NCBI GenBank assembly: GCA_903876735.1
Contig: CAIRAW010000038.1
Location: 1-64,000, forward strand
From: an uncultured beta proteobacterium
Lineage (GTDB): Bacteria > Pseudomonadota > Gammaproteobacteria > Burkholderiales > Burkholderiaceae_C
Length of the DNA stretch: 64,000 nt
Direction of reading: 5' to 3'
Shown in pieces: positions 43,423 through 51,032 of this stretch. The notes beneath the pieces are model-generated. The model ran no database searches and was not told the DNA's origin. It saw only the letters and a program-made list of their open reading frames with translations. Each line of letters begins with the position of its first letter. Within the stretch, counting starts at the first letter, position 1. The position numbers were made by a program, and so were the translations under genes.

Positions 43423-43881
43423 ATGGGCAGAAAAATCTCATCGCTGGATTCGCAGTACTTCGAGCAAGCCGTCGCGTATCTACGACGCGCACTGCAACGG
43501 AATAGTGCAGAACTCTTCGTAAGACCGGCGCATGCTGGGACGGCATTGGCGCAAATTGAAACGCTTTTGCGGACCGTCAAGTCAGCCGAAGCGCCCGACG
43601 TATTTCGCTCGTGGTTGGACCTTCACCTGGCCCCTGCCGGCAGAGGGAAGTTGCTTGCGGCCCTGCGCAGGAAGCGGGCTGATACAAAGCCTGGCCGGCC
43701 AAAGCGGCATGTCATAAGCCTGGCACCAGAGGCCTACAAGGAACTGGTACGCCTTCAAAAGAAAGTTGGCGGCGCTCCCCTGCCAAAGCTACTGGAAAGC
43801 CTAGCCGCCGTAGCCCTTTTGGACAAGAAGCTTCAGGACAAACTGTTCAAGCTGAGCGTGGCCATCGCGACAAATTTGTAG
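43423..43881 (+). CDS. Ribbon-helix-helix-like DNA-binding protein (transposon passenger)
   Basis: 152 residues. I do not recognise the N-terminal half (AVAYLRRALQRNSAELFV, DVFRSWLDLHLAPAGRGKLL), but the C-terminal part RHVISLAPEAYKELVRLQKKVGG then PLPKLLESLAAVALL (about 92-130) fits a ribbon-helix-helix pattern: a strand with alternating residues and two helices around a G turn. The basic RRKRADTKPGRPKRH linker precedes it. No clear ribosome site is present; three palindromes lie directly upstream, so autorepression is likely (inference). Leftmost gene of the transposon. Confidence 0.55.
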   Translation: MGRKISSLDSQYFEQAVAYLRRALQRNSAELFVRPAHAGTALAQIETLLRTVKSAEAPDVFRSWLDLHLAPAGRGKLLAALRRKRADTKPGRPKRHVISLAPEAYKELVRLQKKVGGAPLPKLLESLAAVALLDKKLQDKLFKLSVAIATNL

Positions 43882-43896
43882 CTCCCGACCAACCCT

Positions 43897-44973
43897 ATGC
43901 CTTTTAGCGCTATATCTCCCGAAGGGCCAGTAACCTTGATTGGTGTTACGCCAGAGTCGGTTGAGTCCATGCGCTCGCGCAACCGCAAAGAGAAGGTCTA
44001 TACAGCCAAATGCTGCGGCGCACCTCTTTCAATTCGGGTCGCCGAAGGCAAGGCACCGCACTTCGTCCACCAAGTTACCCCCGAGAACTGCGACGCGGAC
44101 CGGTGTGAAACACCCGAACATCGACGGCTGAAGCATCTGATTGCAGAAACTGCCATACGCACATACGAGTTTGACGTCGAGACAGAGGCAAGGGAAAACG
44201 ACCCCGTTACTGGCCGCGCACTATGGCAAGCGGACGTTCTGGTTCTGATGAAGCGTGCAGCTGTCGCGTTTGAAGTCCAGCTATCTAACGCCGATTACGA
44301 GCATATGCGCGTCCGCCAGGCGCGCTACAAAGCTTCCGGTGTTAGAGGCTTGTGGCTGGTCCGAACCAAGAAAGGCTTCCCGCAATCGAAGGAACTTCCG
44401 GTATTTACATTGGAGAACCAAAAATTCGGAGACTGGGTAAACATCTCAACTCGCTGGGACTTGTCCGACATCTGGCGGCGAACGGAAGAAGCAAACTTAA
44501 TTGAGTTGCCGGACTTCGTTGAGGCAGTGCTGAATAAGCGGCTCAAGTGGGCGCCATTTGTAGGTAAGCCCGATACCCCACTCGACGCTGACGTTGGGTA
44601 CGTGCAAGTTGGCACCTGCGGCGGGTGCTCCCGAAAGATTGTGGTTGTCGATGAGTCGCGCCTATGCATAGCCTCCGAGTTCGGCTATCCCGACTATCTG
44701 TGTGTTGGGGGCCTCGGGCGGACGCGCAGAACCAAGTGGCACAGCAGAATAGCGGACGCAGTCTGGCAGAAGGTGGCCGGTGACGTGGACGTTACATTCC
44801 GCAGTGTCTCAAATGCCTGTTGCTGGTGTCACGCACCGATTGTGAGCGGTACCCCGACAACTCACGCGGATGGCTATCTGTCGACACAGCTAATGCTGCG
44901 GGACCTGCCCGCACCGGGCTTCGGGACCATTGAGTGGAGCTGGCTGCATCGGTGGTTTGTGATGGGGGAGTAA
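43897..44973 (+). CDS. CoiA-like nuclease with zinc-ribbon (transposon passenger)
   Basis: 358 residues. The N-terminal part has CC (39-40) and HFVH (55-58), then ETPEHRRLKHLIAE (71-84) and RALWQADVLVLMKRAAVAFEVQLS (107-130) followed by RQARYKASGVRGLWLVRT; this is the competence protein CoiA-like nuclease pattern, with D113 and E126-V-Q128 as the likely PD-(D/E)XK residues. The C-terminal third adds CGGC (241-244) and CCWC (308-311), a probable zinc site. CoiA proteins work in DNA recombination during transformation; here a role in transposon or DNA defence is possible but unproven. It starts 15 bp after the RHH-like gene. Confidence 0.65.
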   Translation: MPFSAISPEGPVTLIGVTPESVESMRSRNRKEKVYTAKCCGAPLSIRVAEGKAPHFVHQVTPENCDADRCETPEHRRLKHLIAETAIRTYEFDVETEARENDPVTGRALWQADVLVLMKRAAVAFEVQLSNADYEHMRVRQARYKASGVRGLWLVRTKKGFPQSKELPVFTLENQKFGDWVNISTRWDLSDIWRRTEEANLIELPDFVEAVLNKRLKWAPFVGKPDTPLDADVGYVQVGTCGGCSRKIVVVDESRLCIASEFGYPDYLCVGGLGRTRRTKWHSRIADAVWQKVAGDVDVTFRSVSNACCWCHAPIVSGTPTTHADGYLSTQLMLRDLPAPGFGTIEWSWLHRWFVMGE

Positions 44974-45129
44974 CCCCAGCATCAGCAAACGGGAGCTGGT
45001 GTCAAAGTATGCCGAGTTCCAGGTTCATCGCAACGAATAGCGGTATGGGCTCGAAAACCAGTCGTCAACAAGTACCTATGCCTGCTTGACAATCATTAGC
45101 CAATGGGGAGCCTAGAATGGCACAAACAA

Positions 45130-45146
45130 CCCTGCCTACGGCAGGG
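45130..45146 (+). promoter_or_regulatory. GC-rich hairpin upstream of the truncated frames
   Basis: CCCTGCC-TAC-GGCAGGG forms a perfect 7-bp stem with a 3-base loop. No T run follows, so it is not a standard terminator; it may mark the leader of the frame at 45182. From 44974 to 45181 I see no gene. Confidence 0.4.
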
Positions 45147-45181
45147 CGGTTATTGGCAATGTCGAGCATCAAGGGGCAGCC

Positions 45182-45433
45182 GTGAAGACCACAATGAAAG
45201 TTCTGGGAGCCGCAGGAATAGCGTTGCTTCTTTTGTACGCATTTGTTATCAAATTCTCAACAGTAGAGTCCCGCTTTCAGTGTCCTGGCGAAATACCCGC
45301 GCTGGGCCGGCAGTGTCTGGGACCTGGTTGCCCGAGCGTTGACGCGCACCCTGTACCGCGCGGACCAAGCACCGGCATCAAGCAAGCCAGACCGGCGCTG
45401 CGCCTACGCCACCCGTCTGTGCGCAGTCATTGA
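45182..45433 (+). pseudogene. Truncated membrane-anchored protein fragment
   Basis: The frame starts with MKTTMKVLGAAGIALLLLYAF, one clear N-terminal membrane segment, followed by STVESRFQCPGEI. After about residue 38 the translation becomes a Pro/Arg-rich stretch that overlaps the next frame and looks like out-of-frame reading. I read it as the N-terminus of a membrane-anchored protein of unknown function whose remainder was lost near 45295. It could still be made as an 83-residue protein. Confidence 0.35.
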
Positions 45434-45833
45434 ACGGTCCACTGGTGACACGCGTGGGGTCGAGCTCGCCACTGTCGAGATTTCGCAGGTGGGCAACCAG
45501 CGCGGCGTCTACACGGCCATCTTCAAGGAAGACATCGTCGGCGACCGCTCGGCCAGCTTCACCTACGGGCTCAAGTCGCTGGTGGCTCCAGACCTCCTGC
45601 TGCGCGCCATCTGCTGGGCCTACTTCGACAAGGACGTTCTGGGCGGGCGTCCGCACCTCATCTTGCCGGCCTCCGTCAAAATCAACGGCGTCGACCTGTT
45701 TGATGCGAATGCATTGCCCGAGCCGGCCAAGACCGGGTTTTGTCGTCATCGCGGCGGCAACTTCCCCGTGACAGAAGCACCCGCGCAGATGGCCAGGGCG
45801 GAAGACTACGTTGCCTTCCTGATGAGGGGCTAA
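45267..45833 (+). pseudogene. Unknown protein, probably missing its N-terminus
   Basis: A frame open from 45267 has no good start; the first candidates are TTG at 45339 or other weak codons. Residues such as WAGSVWDLVARALTRTLYRAD, RRCAYATRLCAVIE, LLLRAICWAYFDKDVLGG and HLILPASVKINGVDLFDAN look like normal folded coding sequence with coding-like composition, so translation in this frame is real or recently was. It ends 3 bases before the transposase start. I do not recognise the family. The overlap with the preceding frame suggests a deletion junction about 45290-45300. Confidence 0.4.
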
Positions 45834-45836
45834 TCG

Positions 45837-47075
45837 ATGTCTGCAACTCTTACCCTGTCAGACGCAGCAGAGCCGGAAAAGCGCAAACTGTTCCCGATTC
45901 GCAATCGCACAGGCACTGCCGCCTTTCATCTGTCGACCGATGCCGTCGGCTTCGGTCAGTCCGACCTCGAAAAGCTGACCGAGAAGCAAGCTGTGCTGTT
46001 CATGGCCGAGGCTCAGTGGGGCTCTGCCCAAGAGATGCCTTGCGTGCATTGCGGCTCAATCGATACGCACTACTGGACGCCCAAGGAAATGCGCTGGAAA
46101 TGCAAGTGCTGCGGCAAGCGGTTCTCTGTCACGTCCAACACCGTCTTTGCTGACCACAAGCTGCCACTGTCCAAAATTTTGAAAATTGCCTTCTCGTGGG
46201 CCAATGGCGCAGCAGGCGTGCCTGCACTCAAACTGCGGCGCGACTGGAACGTTGCCTATGCCACCGTGTTTACGCTTGCCCACAAGCTGCGTGAGGGCCT
46301 CACACGAGGCTTTGACAAAGGTCCGCTGGCTGGCGTGCACGAGATGGACGGGATGGACGTCAACGGACGGCGATACAAGGAAAAGCGCAACAAGCCACTG
46401 GGCAGTCGCTCGGCCGGCGCGCCGAAGATTCCGGCGGAGCTGCTCAAGCCTGCGGACGGCTCCGAGCTGATGGGCCCGGCCAAACCGCCAAAGTTCGGCA
46501 AGACTGCCAAGCAGCCAGCGGACCGGCGCCTGCTCCTGGTCATGTGCCAGCGCGGTGTGAGCGAAGGCAAGGGGACGTCAGCAACGCGCGTCGCCATCGG
46601 CTTGAGCGAGTCCACCAAGACGGTGACCGCCATGGCCACACAGCATGCCTCCGCCGAGTCAACCATCATGAGCGATGAAGACCCCTCGTATGCCAGCTTT
46701 CGCGACCTGTTTGCCGACCACCGGACCATCAACCACTCCGTCGCTTACAGCGATGGCAAAGGCACCAGCAACAACCAGGCTGAGAGCTTCAATGCCCGCA
46801 TGCGGCGCACCGCGGAGGGCACCTATCTTTCAATCTCAAACAAGTACCTTAAGGACTATGCCTGCGAGGTTGCTTGGAGAACCGACACACGCAAGATGTC
46901 GACGCGCAACAAGCTCAGGCACGTCATCCGCAATGCCTTGTCGGTTGGGATGTCGCTGTGGTGGCGCGGTTACACGCACGGGCATCACCGCGAAGAAGAA
47001 CTGTTGATTGAAGGGGCGCAGCTGGCGCTGGGGCGTGGTCGGCAGCCGGGGTGGAAGGCGAAAGTTCCACGGTGA
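45837..47075 (+). CDS. IS1595-family transposase (ISXO2-like)
   Basis: 412 residues. A zinc ribbon (C69-x2-C72 ... C89-x2-C92; MPCVHCGS and WKCKCCGKRF) at the N-terminus is followed by PLSKILKIAFSWANGAAGVPALKL and the DDE-type core: E169/D171 in HEMDGMDV, D280/D282 in SDEDPSY and E316 in NNQAESFNARMRR. This Zn_ribbon_IS1595 plus DDE_Tnp_ISXO2 order is diagnostic. It cuts and pastes the element bounded by the 22-bp inverted repeats. Full length, so probably active. Confidence 0.9.
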   Translation: MSATLTLSDAAEPEKRKLFPIRNRTGTAAFHLSTDAVGFGQSDLEKLTEKQAVLFMAEAQWGSAQEMPCVHCGSIDTHYWTPKEMRWKCKCCGKRFSVTSNTVFADHKLPLSKILKIAFSWANGAAGVPALKLRRDWNVAYATVFTLAHKLREGLTRGFDKGPLAGVHEMDGMDVNGRRYKEKRNKPLGSRSAGAPKIPAELLKPADGSELMGPAKPPKFGKTAKQPADRRLLLVMCQRGVSEGKGTSATRVAIGLSESTKTVTAMATQHASAESTIMSDEDPSYASFRDLFADHRTINHSVAYSDGKGTSNNQAESFNARMRRTAEGTYLSISNKYLKDYACEVAWRTDTRKMSTRNKLRHVIRNALSVGMSLWWRGYTHGHHREEELLIEGAQLALGRGRQPGWKAKVPR

Positions 47076-47126
47076 GTTGCGAGTCGCTAAACTGTCCATC
47101 CACGCCACTTATGGTATAAGGCTCCT

Positions 47127-47426
47127 ATGACAACGACTCACTTCTCGCGATTCATGCCCGCACCCCCGGTACGGCGAGGTGTTGGCGGGTCTGCACGTCC
47201 CGATAATGCAGTTGGCCAACCAGATGCGGCTGTCCATGAGACCAAGGTCAAGGTACTTTTTGAACTTGCGGAACTTGGCATGACTTACGTTGAGGACGAC
47301 AACGCCAAGCGATACTTCATTGACGGAGACTCAGAACTTACCGTTAAGGCTGTTAAGGGCCAAGTCTTAATGGCCAAAGTGAATGGGAACGGATACGTTC
47401 TGTCAGCCCGCAAAACCCCTCGATAA
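47127..47426 (+). CDS. Small unknown protein (transposon passenger)
   Basis: 99 residues, not recognised. The first 35 are Pro/Gly/Arg-rich and probably disordered; the rest (TKVKVLFELAELGMTYVEDDNAKRYFIDGDSELTVK then VKGQVLMAKVNGNGYVLS) looks like a small alpha/beta domain. A TATGGTATAAG promoter-like stretch precedes the ATG. It lies 9 bp before the papain-like gene, suggesting a pair. No signal peptide. Confidence 0.5.
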   Translation: MTTTHFSRFMPAPPVRRGVGGSARPDNAVGQPDAAVHETKVKVLFELAELGMTYVEDDNAKRYFIDGDSELTVKAVKGQVLMAKVNGNGYVLSARKTPR

Positions 47427-47435
47427 AGCGTTGGT

Positions 47436-48086
47436 GTGCCTAAATCCAGCGTAGTACTCCCTGCTCTAAACGGGGCAACGTCGATTGCACATGGCACCGA
47501 GAAGCGGCCTACTACATGGCAAATCGGGCATAAGGCGGTTCCGAGCTTCTCCGATATGCAGCCTGGAGATTTGGTTCTGGTAGCAACTGACAAATCGCCT
47601 ATTTGTACAGCGATACAAAACATTCAGTCCTCCCTGAAGTCGGGGTCGCCCACCCACGGAGACCCCAAATGGACGCATGTAGGTATTTACGTTGCCGACG
47701 GAATGATGCTGGAATCAGTTCCAAGGCTAGGTGTGAGGTACTGTACTGTTGAGAGATACGCAATAACCCGGGACATCCACGTTCGCAGGCTCACCCAGAA
47801 AGCAACTGCGGTGTCAGCCCTTCAGGGTGCCAGAGTTGTGCGTGTCGCTGCTGAGTTCTTTGAGAAGAAATACTCCATTGCCAGCATCGCAGTCCATCTC
47901 TTAAATCACTCAAAAATATCAAGTCCATCAGCCTTCTTTTGTAGCACCTTCGTAGCGGTGGTTTATGCAAAGGCATTGAAGGTTCTGCTTGACTCGGATG
48001 CCTCTCATAGGCCGTTACTGCCTGCAACATTGGCCAAGCACCCGTCATTTGTGGACGTTCCTATTGCTTGGCGTTCGCCTGCCTAA
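47436..48086 (+). CDS. YiiX/NlpC-type papain-fold protein (transposon passenger)
   Basis: 216 residues with a GTG start. The order MQPGDLVLVATDK (about 41-53), WTHVGIYVADGMMLESV (about 79-95, catalytic His) and FFCSTFVAVVYAKAL (about 167-181, catalytic Cys) is that of permuted papain-like YiiX/NlpC-P60 proteins, which act on peptide or lipid amide/ester bonds. There is no signal peptide, so it is cytosolic or injected. Role in a transposon is unclear. It converges with the next gene 14 bp away. Confidence 0.6.
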   Translation: MPKSSVVLPALNGATSIAHGTEKRPTTWQIGHKAVPSFSDMQPGDLVLVATDKSPICTAIQNIQSSLKSGSPTHGDPKWTHVGIYVADGMMLESVPRLGVRYCTVERYAITRDIHVRRLTQKATAVSALQGARVVRVAAEFFEKKYSIASIAVHLLNHSKISSPSAFFCSTFVAVVYAKALKVLLDSDASHRPLLPATLAKHPSFVDVPIAWRSPA

Positions 48087-48099
48087 CGCTACTCCCGCT

Positions 48100-48435
48100 T
48101 CAAAGTGCAGCAAGGTATCTCGCCAGTAGCAGCCGTGCTCCCAACCCCTTGCGACCAAACCCCGCCCGCCACCCGTCAGCACTCCCAATCCCCGCCGGGT
48201 CAATGCCAGCATCGAACTGCCTGATGGTTGCGTAGAGCGCGTCCCTGTCTGCGACCAGCTTTAACTGGCGCGCGGCCAGCCTCACCTGCACCTCCGGAGC
48301 CATTCCTCGCATAGACCCCGTGGCCCCGTGCAACAGGCCGTCCAGGAACGCCAACTCCCCGTGCACGTTCGCGACCATCTCCGCCAGCTTGGTGAGCGTT
48401 GTCTGCGTGCGGGTGCGCGTCATCGTCAACGCCAT
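48100..48435 (-). CDS. Small unknown protein downstream of the coiled-coil gene
   Basis: 111 residues from the ATG at 48435, which overlaps the end of the upstream gene by 10 bp. The sequence MALTMTRTRTQTTLTKLAEMVANVHGEL and LRLAARQLKLVADRDALYATIRQFD suggests a helical protein; the C-terminus is basic. I do not recognise it. Coupled translation with the upstream coiled-coil gene suggests a shared function. Confidence 0.5.
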   Translation of the reverse strand: MALTMTRTRTQTTLTKLAEMVANVHGELAFLDGLLHGATGSMRGMAPEVQVRLAARQLKLVADRDALYATIRQFDAGIDPAGIGSADGWRAGFGRKGLGARLLLARYLAAL

Positions 48436-49067
48436 GCCTGAGCCCCTTCCAGGGAGTGTTCTGCCGCCCGCTCCCGCAACGCATCCAGCGAAGCCGCGGG
48501 TGCCTTCCAGCGCCACCGCCCATGCGACCCAAGCTGCCTGTCGTGCAGGGGTTCGATAAGCCCCCGCAAGTGCAACCCGCGCAGCGAACCGCTGACTGAC
48601 TTGTTGAAGCTGCGGCGGTCCTTGGACAACGGGAACGTGATGCCGAATTGCCTTGCTGCCAAATTCATCAGCACCGTTGTGGTCAGTGGCTCGGGGGCGG
48701 CAGCGCTCAGCACCTCCTGGACGAATGCGCCCAGCGCGCCGCGCCTGCCGTACCGACCGGCCCACGCCTCGACAATGCCGCCGGCCGTGGGTTCCACTCG
48801 GGCATGGGCCAACGCCAGCGTTGCATCCAAGGCGTCCATCGATGCCTGCGCGCGAGACTGTGCACATTGAGCGCGCTCCGTCAAGAACTGCGCCTTGGCC
48901 AGTTGCTGTTCCAGACGCGCCTGCTTTGCCCGCAACCCTGCCTGCGTCACTTCGGCCTTGGACACTTCACCCGCCAGCGCCGCGCGCTCATTGAGCAACC
49001 ACTTGATGTCAGGAGGAGTTCGAGTCCGCAGGGTCGGGACTTCCGGCTCTGGCGCGTGGCGCTTCAT
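48426..49067 (-). CDS. Coiled-coil protein of unknown function, intact copy
   Basis: 213 residues. It starts with a Pro-rich segment and RTRTPPDIKWLLNERAALAGEVSK, continues as a coiled coil (about 30-85: AEVTQAGLRAKQARLEQQLAKAQ), then a globular C-terminal part with AGGIVEAWAGRYGRRGALGAFV, FPLSKDRRSFNKSVSGSLRGL and RGLIEPLHDRQLGSHGRWRWKAP. It is a clear paralogue of the frame at 49009-49728 just upstream, so it arose by duplication. Function unknown; the second half resembles a winged-helix-like fold (low confidence). Confidence 0.6.
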   Translation of the reverse strand: MKRHAPEPEVPTLRTRTPPDIKWLLNERAALAGEVSKAEVTQAGLRAKQARLEQQLAKAQFLTERAQCAQSRAQASMDALDATLALAHARVEPTAGGIVEAWAGRYGRRGALGAFVQEVLSAAAPEPLTTTVLMNLAARQFGITFPLSKDRRSFNKSVSGSLRGLHLRGLIEPLHDRQLGSHGRWRWKAPAASLDALRERAAEHSLEGAQAWR

Positions 49068-49728
49068 CAGCTGCCGCCTTCGCGATTGCCGCAGCTCTTA
49101 CGGCAAGGTCCGCCAATGTGGCTGGTTGCTTCCAGCGCCAAACCCCCGGAGTTCCAGACGCTGCGCCATGCAGAGGTTCGACCAACCTCTCCTGAACCAG
49201 GCGATAGAGCGCTGTCTTTATCGACTTCTTCAGGCTTGTGCGACTCGATGGGAACGGGAGCGAAAGCTGAAAATGCGCGGCGGCTTGGTTGATGAGCTGT
49301 CTCGTGTCCACCGTGGCCGGCGAGGCATCCTTCAGCGTTTGCGAGACGAACTGCGTGAGAGCGCCACGCTTTCCATACTTCCCGGCCCAGTCCCTCACGA
49401 CACCGCCGGCTCACGGGTCGGCCTGGTTGTACGCAAGCCCGATAGTTGTGTCCAAGGCGTCCAGGATAGCCTGGTGAGCCTCCCGCGCTTGTGCGCATCG
49501 CAGTATCAGCGCGGTCACGCCATCCATCTTGCGTTGAAGCGCAGCCAGCCTTGGCGCCAAAGTGCTTTGGTGAAAGTAGGTCCTGCTGATTTTGCCGGCA
49601 ATAGCGGCGCGCTCGTTGAGCAGCCACTTCAAGTCGGGTGGCGTGCGAGTGCGAACGGAGGGAGATTTGGGCACATTGACAGGGCATGGAGTTGACGATA
49701 CCGCTGTACAGCGACCAGTTGTGGCCAA
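49009..49728 (-). pseudogene. Coiled-coil protein paralogue interrupted by an in-frame TGA
   Basis: Read straight through, this is 240 codons that align along their whole length with the intact copy at 48426-49067: RTRTPPDLKWLLNERAAIAGK, a coiled coil, AYNQADP, then TGA at 49411-49413, then AGGVVRDWAGKYGKRGAL and RLVEPLHGAASGTPGVWRWKQP. The paralogue has Thr (ACG) where TGA stands. Both halves are otherwise open and well conserved, so it is a recent nonsense mutation, two split genes (the second could restart at a GTG, 49396-49398), or readthrough. The N-terminal start is a weak TTG. Confidence 0.6.
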
Positions 49729-49783
49729 AAAGCCGCGAAAACGGGCGAAAACCAGGGGAGTTTGACCATGGGGCCTATTCTTG

Positions 49784-49805
49784 GGCCATCAGCTTATTAA
49801 CACCC
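49784..49805 (-). repeat. Right terminal inverted repeat
   Basis: Perfect inverted copy of the 22-bp left end (43201-43222). Its terminal bases now supply the last codons (Gly, Cys) and stop of the adjacent MFS gene. Confidence 0.95.
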
Positions 49806-51032
49806 TCTGGCTAATTTTGCTCGCGCCGGGACACGCGCTTCACGGATCGGCAAATGCAGCAAGGCCGCGCCGACCGCCAGCACGATGTCAACATACCAGA
49901 CGACGTTGTAAGTGCCGGTTGCCTCCAGCACGCGACCGCCAAGCCAGGCTCCGAGAAAACCGCCGATCTGGTGCGTCAGCATCACGACGCCGAACAGCGT
50001 CGCCATGTTGGCTGTGCCAAAGAATTTGGCCACCAGGCCCGCCGTCGGCGGCACCGTAGACAAAAACGTCAGCCCCATGACCGCCGCAAAAGCCAGCACG
50101 ACGCCCTCGCTCTTGGGCGCCAACAGGAACAGCAGTACCGCCAGTGCCCGGGTCGCGTAAACCAGCGACAGCAGAGACTTCATGCGCCAGCGTCCCACCG
50201 CCCAGCCCATGGCAATGCTGCCAACGATGTTGAACAGCCCCAGCACGGCCAGTGACCAGGCACCGTACTGCAGCGGCAGGCCGCACATGGCGACCACGCC
50301 CGGAAGATGCGTGCCCAGAAAAGCGACGTGAAAGCCGCAAACAAAAAAGCCACCGGCCAGCATCAGGTAGCTCGGATTGCGCAAGGCTTGGCGCACCGCT
50401 GCCAGCGCGCCCAACGGTGCCTGACTCGGCGCCAGGGGATGGCCGGCCTGGCCGCGCAGCAGGTAGGCCGCCGGCAGCGCCAGCAACACGATCAGCGCCA
50501 TCACCTGCATGGCGTTGGCCCAGCCAAAGGCCAGCAAGAGCGCGCCGGCAATCGGCGCCATCAGGAACTGACCAAACGAGCCGCCGGCGTTGACGATGCC
50601 GGTGGCCAGGCCGCGCATGCCAGCCGGAATCATGCGCGTGGTAGCCGCCATCAACACCGCCGGACCCGCCATACCGGCGCCACCGGCCGCCAGCAGGCCA
50701 ATGGAAAAAATCAGACCTGCGGTCGTGCTCATCCAGGGCGTAATGAAGGTCCCCAGCGCCACCAGCAAGGCCCCGACCAGCAGCACGCGCCCGGCACCCA
50801 CCCGGTCCGCCATGGCACCGGCAAAAGGTTGCGTCAAACCCCAGCATAACTGGCCAAAAGCAAAGGCCAGGCTGATGTTGCCGACCCCGATTCCGGTAGC
50901 GGTATTCAAGGGGCTCAGGAACAGGCCCATGGTTTGGCGCGTGCCCATGGTCACGGCGAAGGTGCCTGCCGCCGCCAGCAACACCAGCCAGGCGGCGACT
51001 GCCGGCTTGCTGTCAAGCATTGGCTTATTCAT
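49797..51032 (-). CDS. MFS transporter with transposon-altered C-terminus
   Basis: 411 residues from the ATG at 51032, 12 membrane spans typical of the major facilitator superfamily (for example GRQTMGLFLSPLNTATGI, VGAGRVLLVGALLVALGTF motif A-like region). Substrate unknown. The final codons GGG TGT TAA come from the transposon end; before insertion the frame ended AGA TAA, so only Gly-Cys were added and the protein should still work. The start overlaps the MarR gene end by 8 bp, so the exporter is probably controlled by that regulator. Confidence 0.88.
   Translation of the reverse strand: MNKPMLDSKPAVAAWLVLLAAAGTFAVTMGTRQTMGLFLSPLNTATGIGVGNISLAFAFGQLCWGLTQPFAGAMADRVGAGRVLLVGALLVALGTFITPWMSTTAGLIFSIGLLAAGGAGMAGPAVLMAATTRMIPAGMRGLATGIVNAGGSFGQFLMAPIAGALLLAFGWANAMQVMALIVLLALPAAYLLRGQAGHPLAPSQAPLGALAAVRQALRNPSYLMLAGGFFVCGFHVAFLGTHLPGVVAMCGLPLQYGAWSLAVLGLFNIVGSIAMGWAVGRWRMKSLLSLVYATRALAVLLFLLAPKSEGVVLAFAAVMGLTFLSTVPPTAGLVAKFFGTANMATLFGVVMLTHQIGGFLGAWLGGRVLEATGTYNVVWYVDIVLAVGAALLHLPIREARVPARAKLARGC
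49806..49813. repeat. Target site duplication, right copy
   Basis: TCTGGCTA, identical to 43193-43200; lies inside the 3' end of the MFS gene. Confidence 0.9.

Larger units (their letters stand above)
43201..49805 (+). mobile_element. IS1595-type passenger transposon, 6,605 bp
   Basis: The element is bounded by perfect 22-bp inverted repeats and an 8-bp direct duplication TCTGGCTA, the duplication length known for IS1595-family elements. It encodes an IS1595/ISXO2-type transposase (45837-47075) plus about eight passenger reading frames: an RHH-like regulator, a CoiA-like nuclease, two truncated frames, a small protein, a YiiX-like papain-fold protein, and a duplicated coiled-coil gene with a small partner. 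It inserted between a phasin gene and a convergent MFS gene. The intact ends suggest recent movement. Confidence 0.9.

Noticed and set aside
45086-45118. TTGACA ... TAGAAT as promoter for the frame at 45182
   Set aside because: The spacing is 21 bp, beyond the functional range.
49411-49413. In-frame TGA as selenocysteine
   Set aside because: The paralogue has Thr, no catalytic context is known, and I see no SECIS-like hairpin or sel genes.
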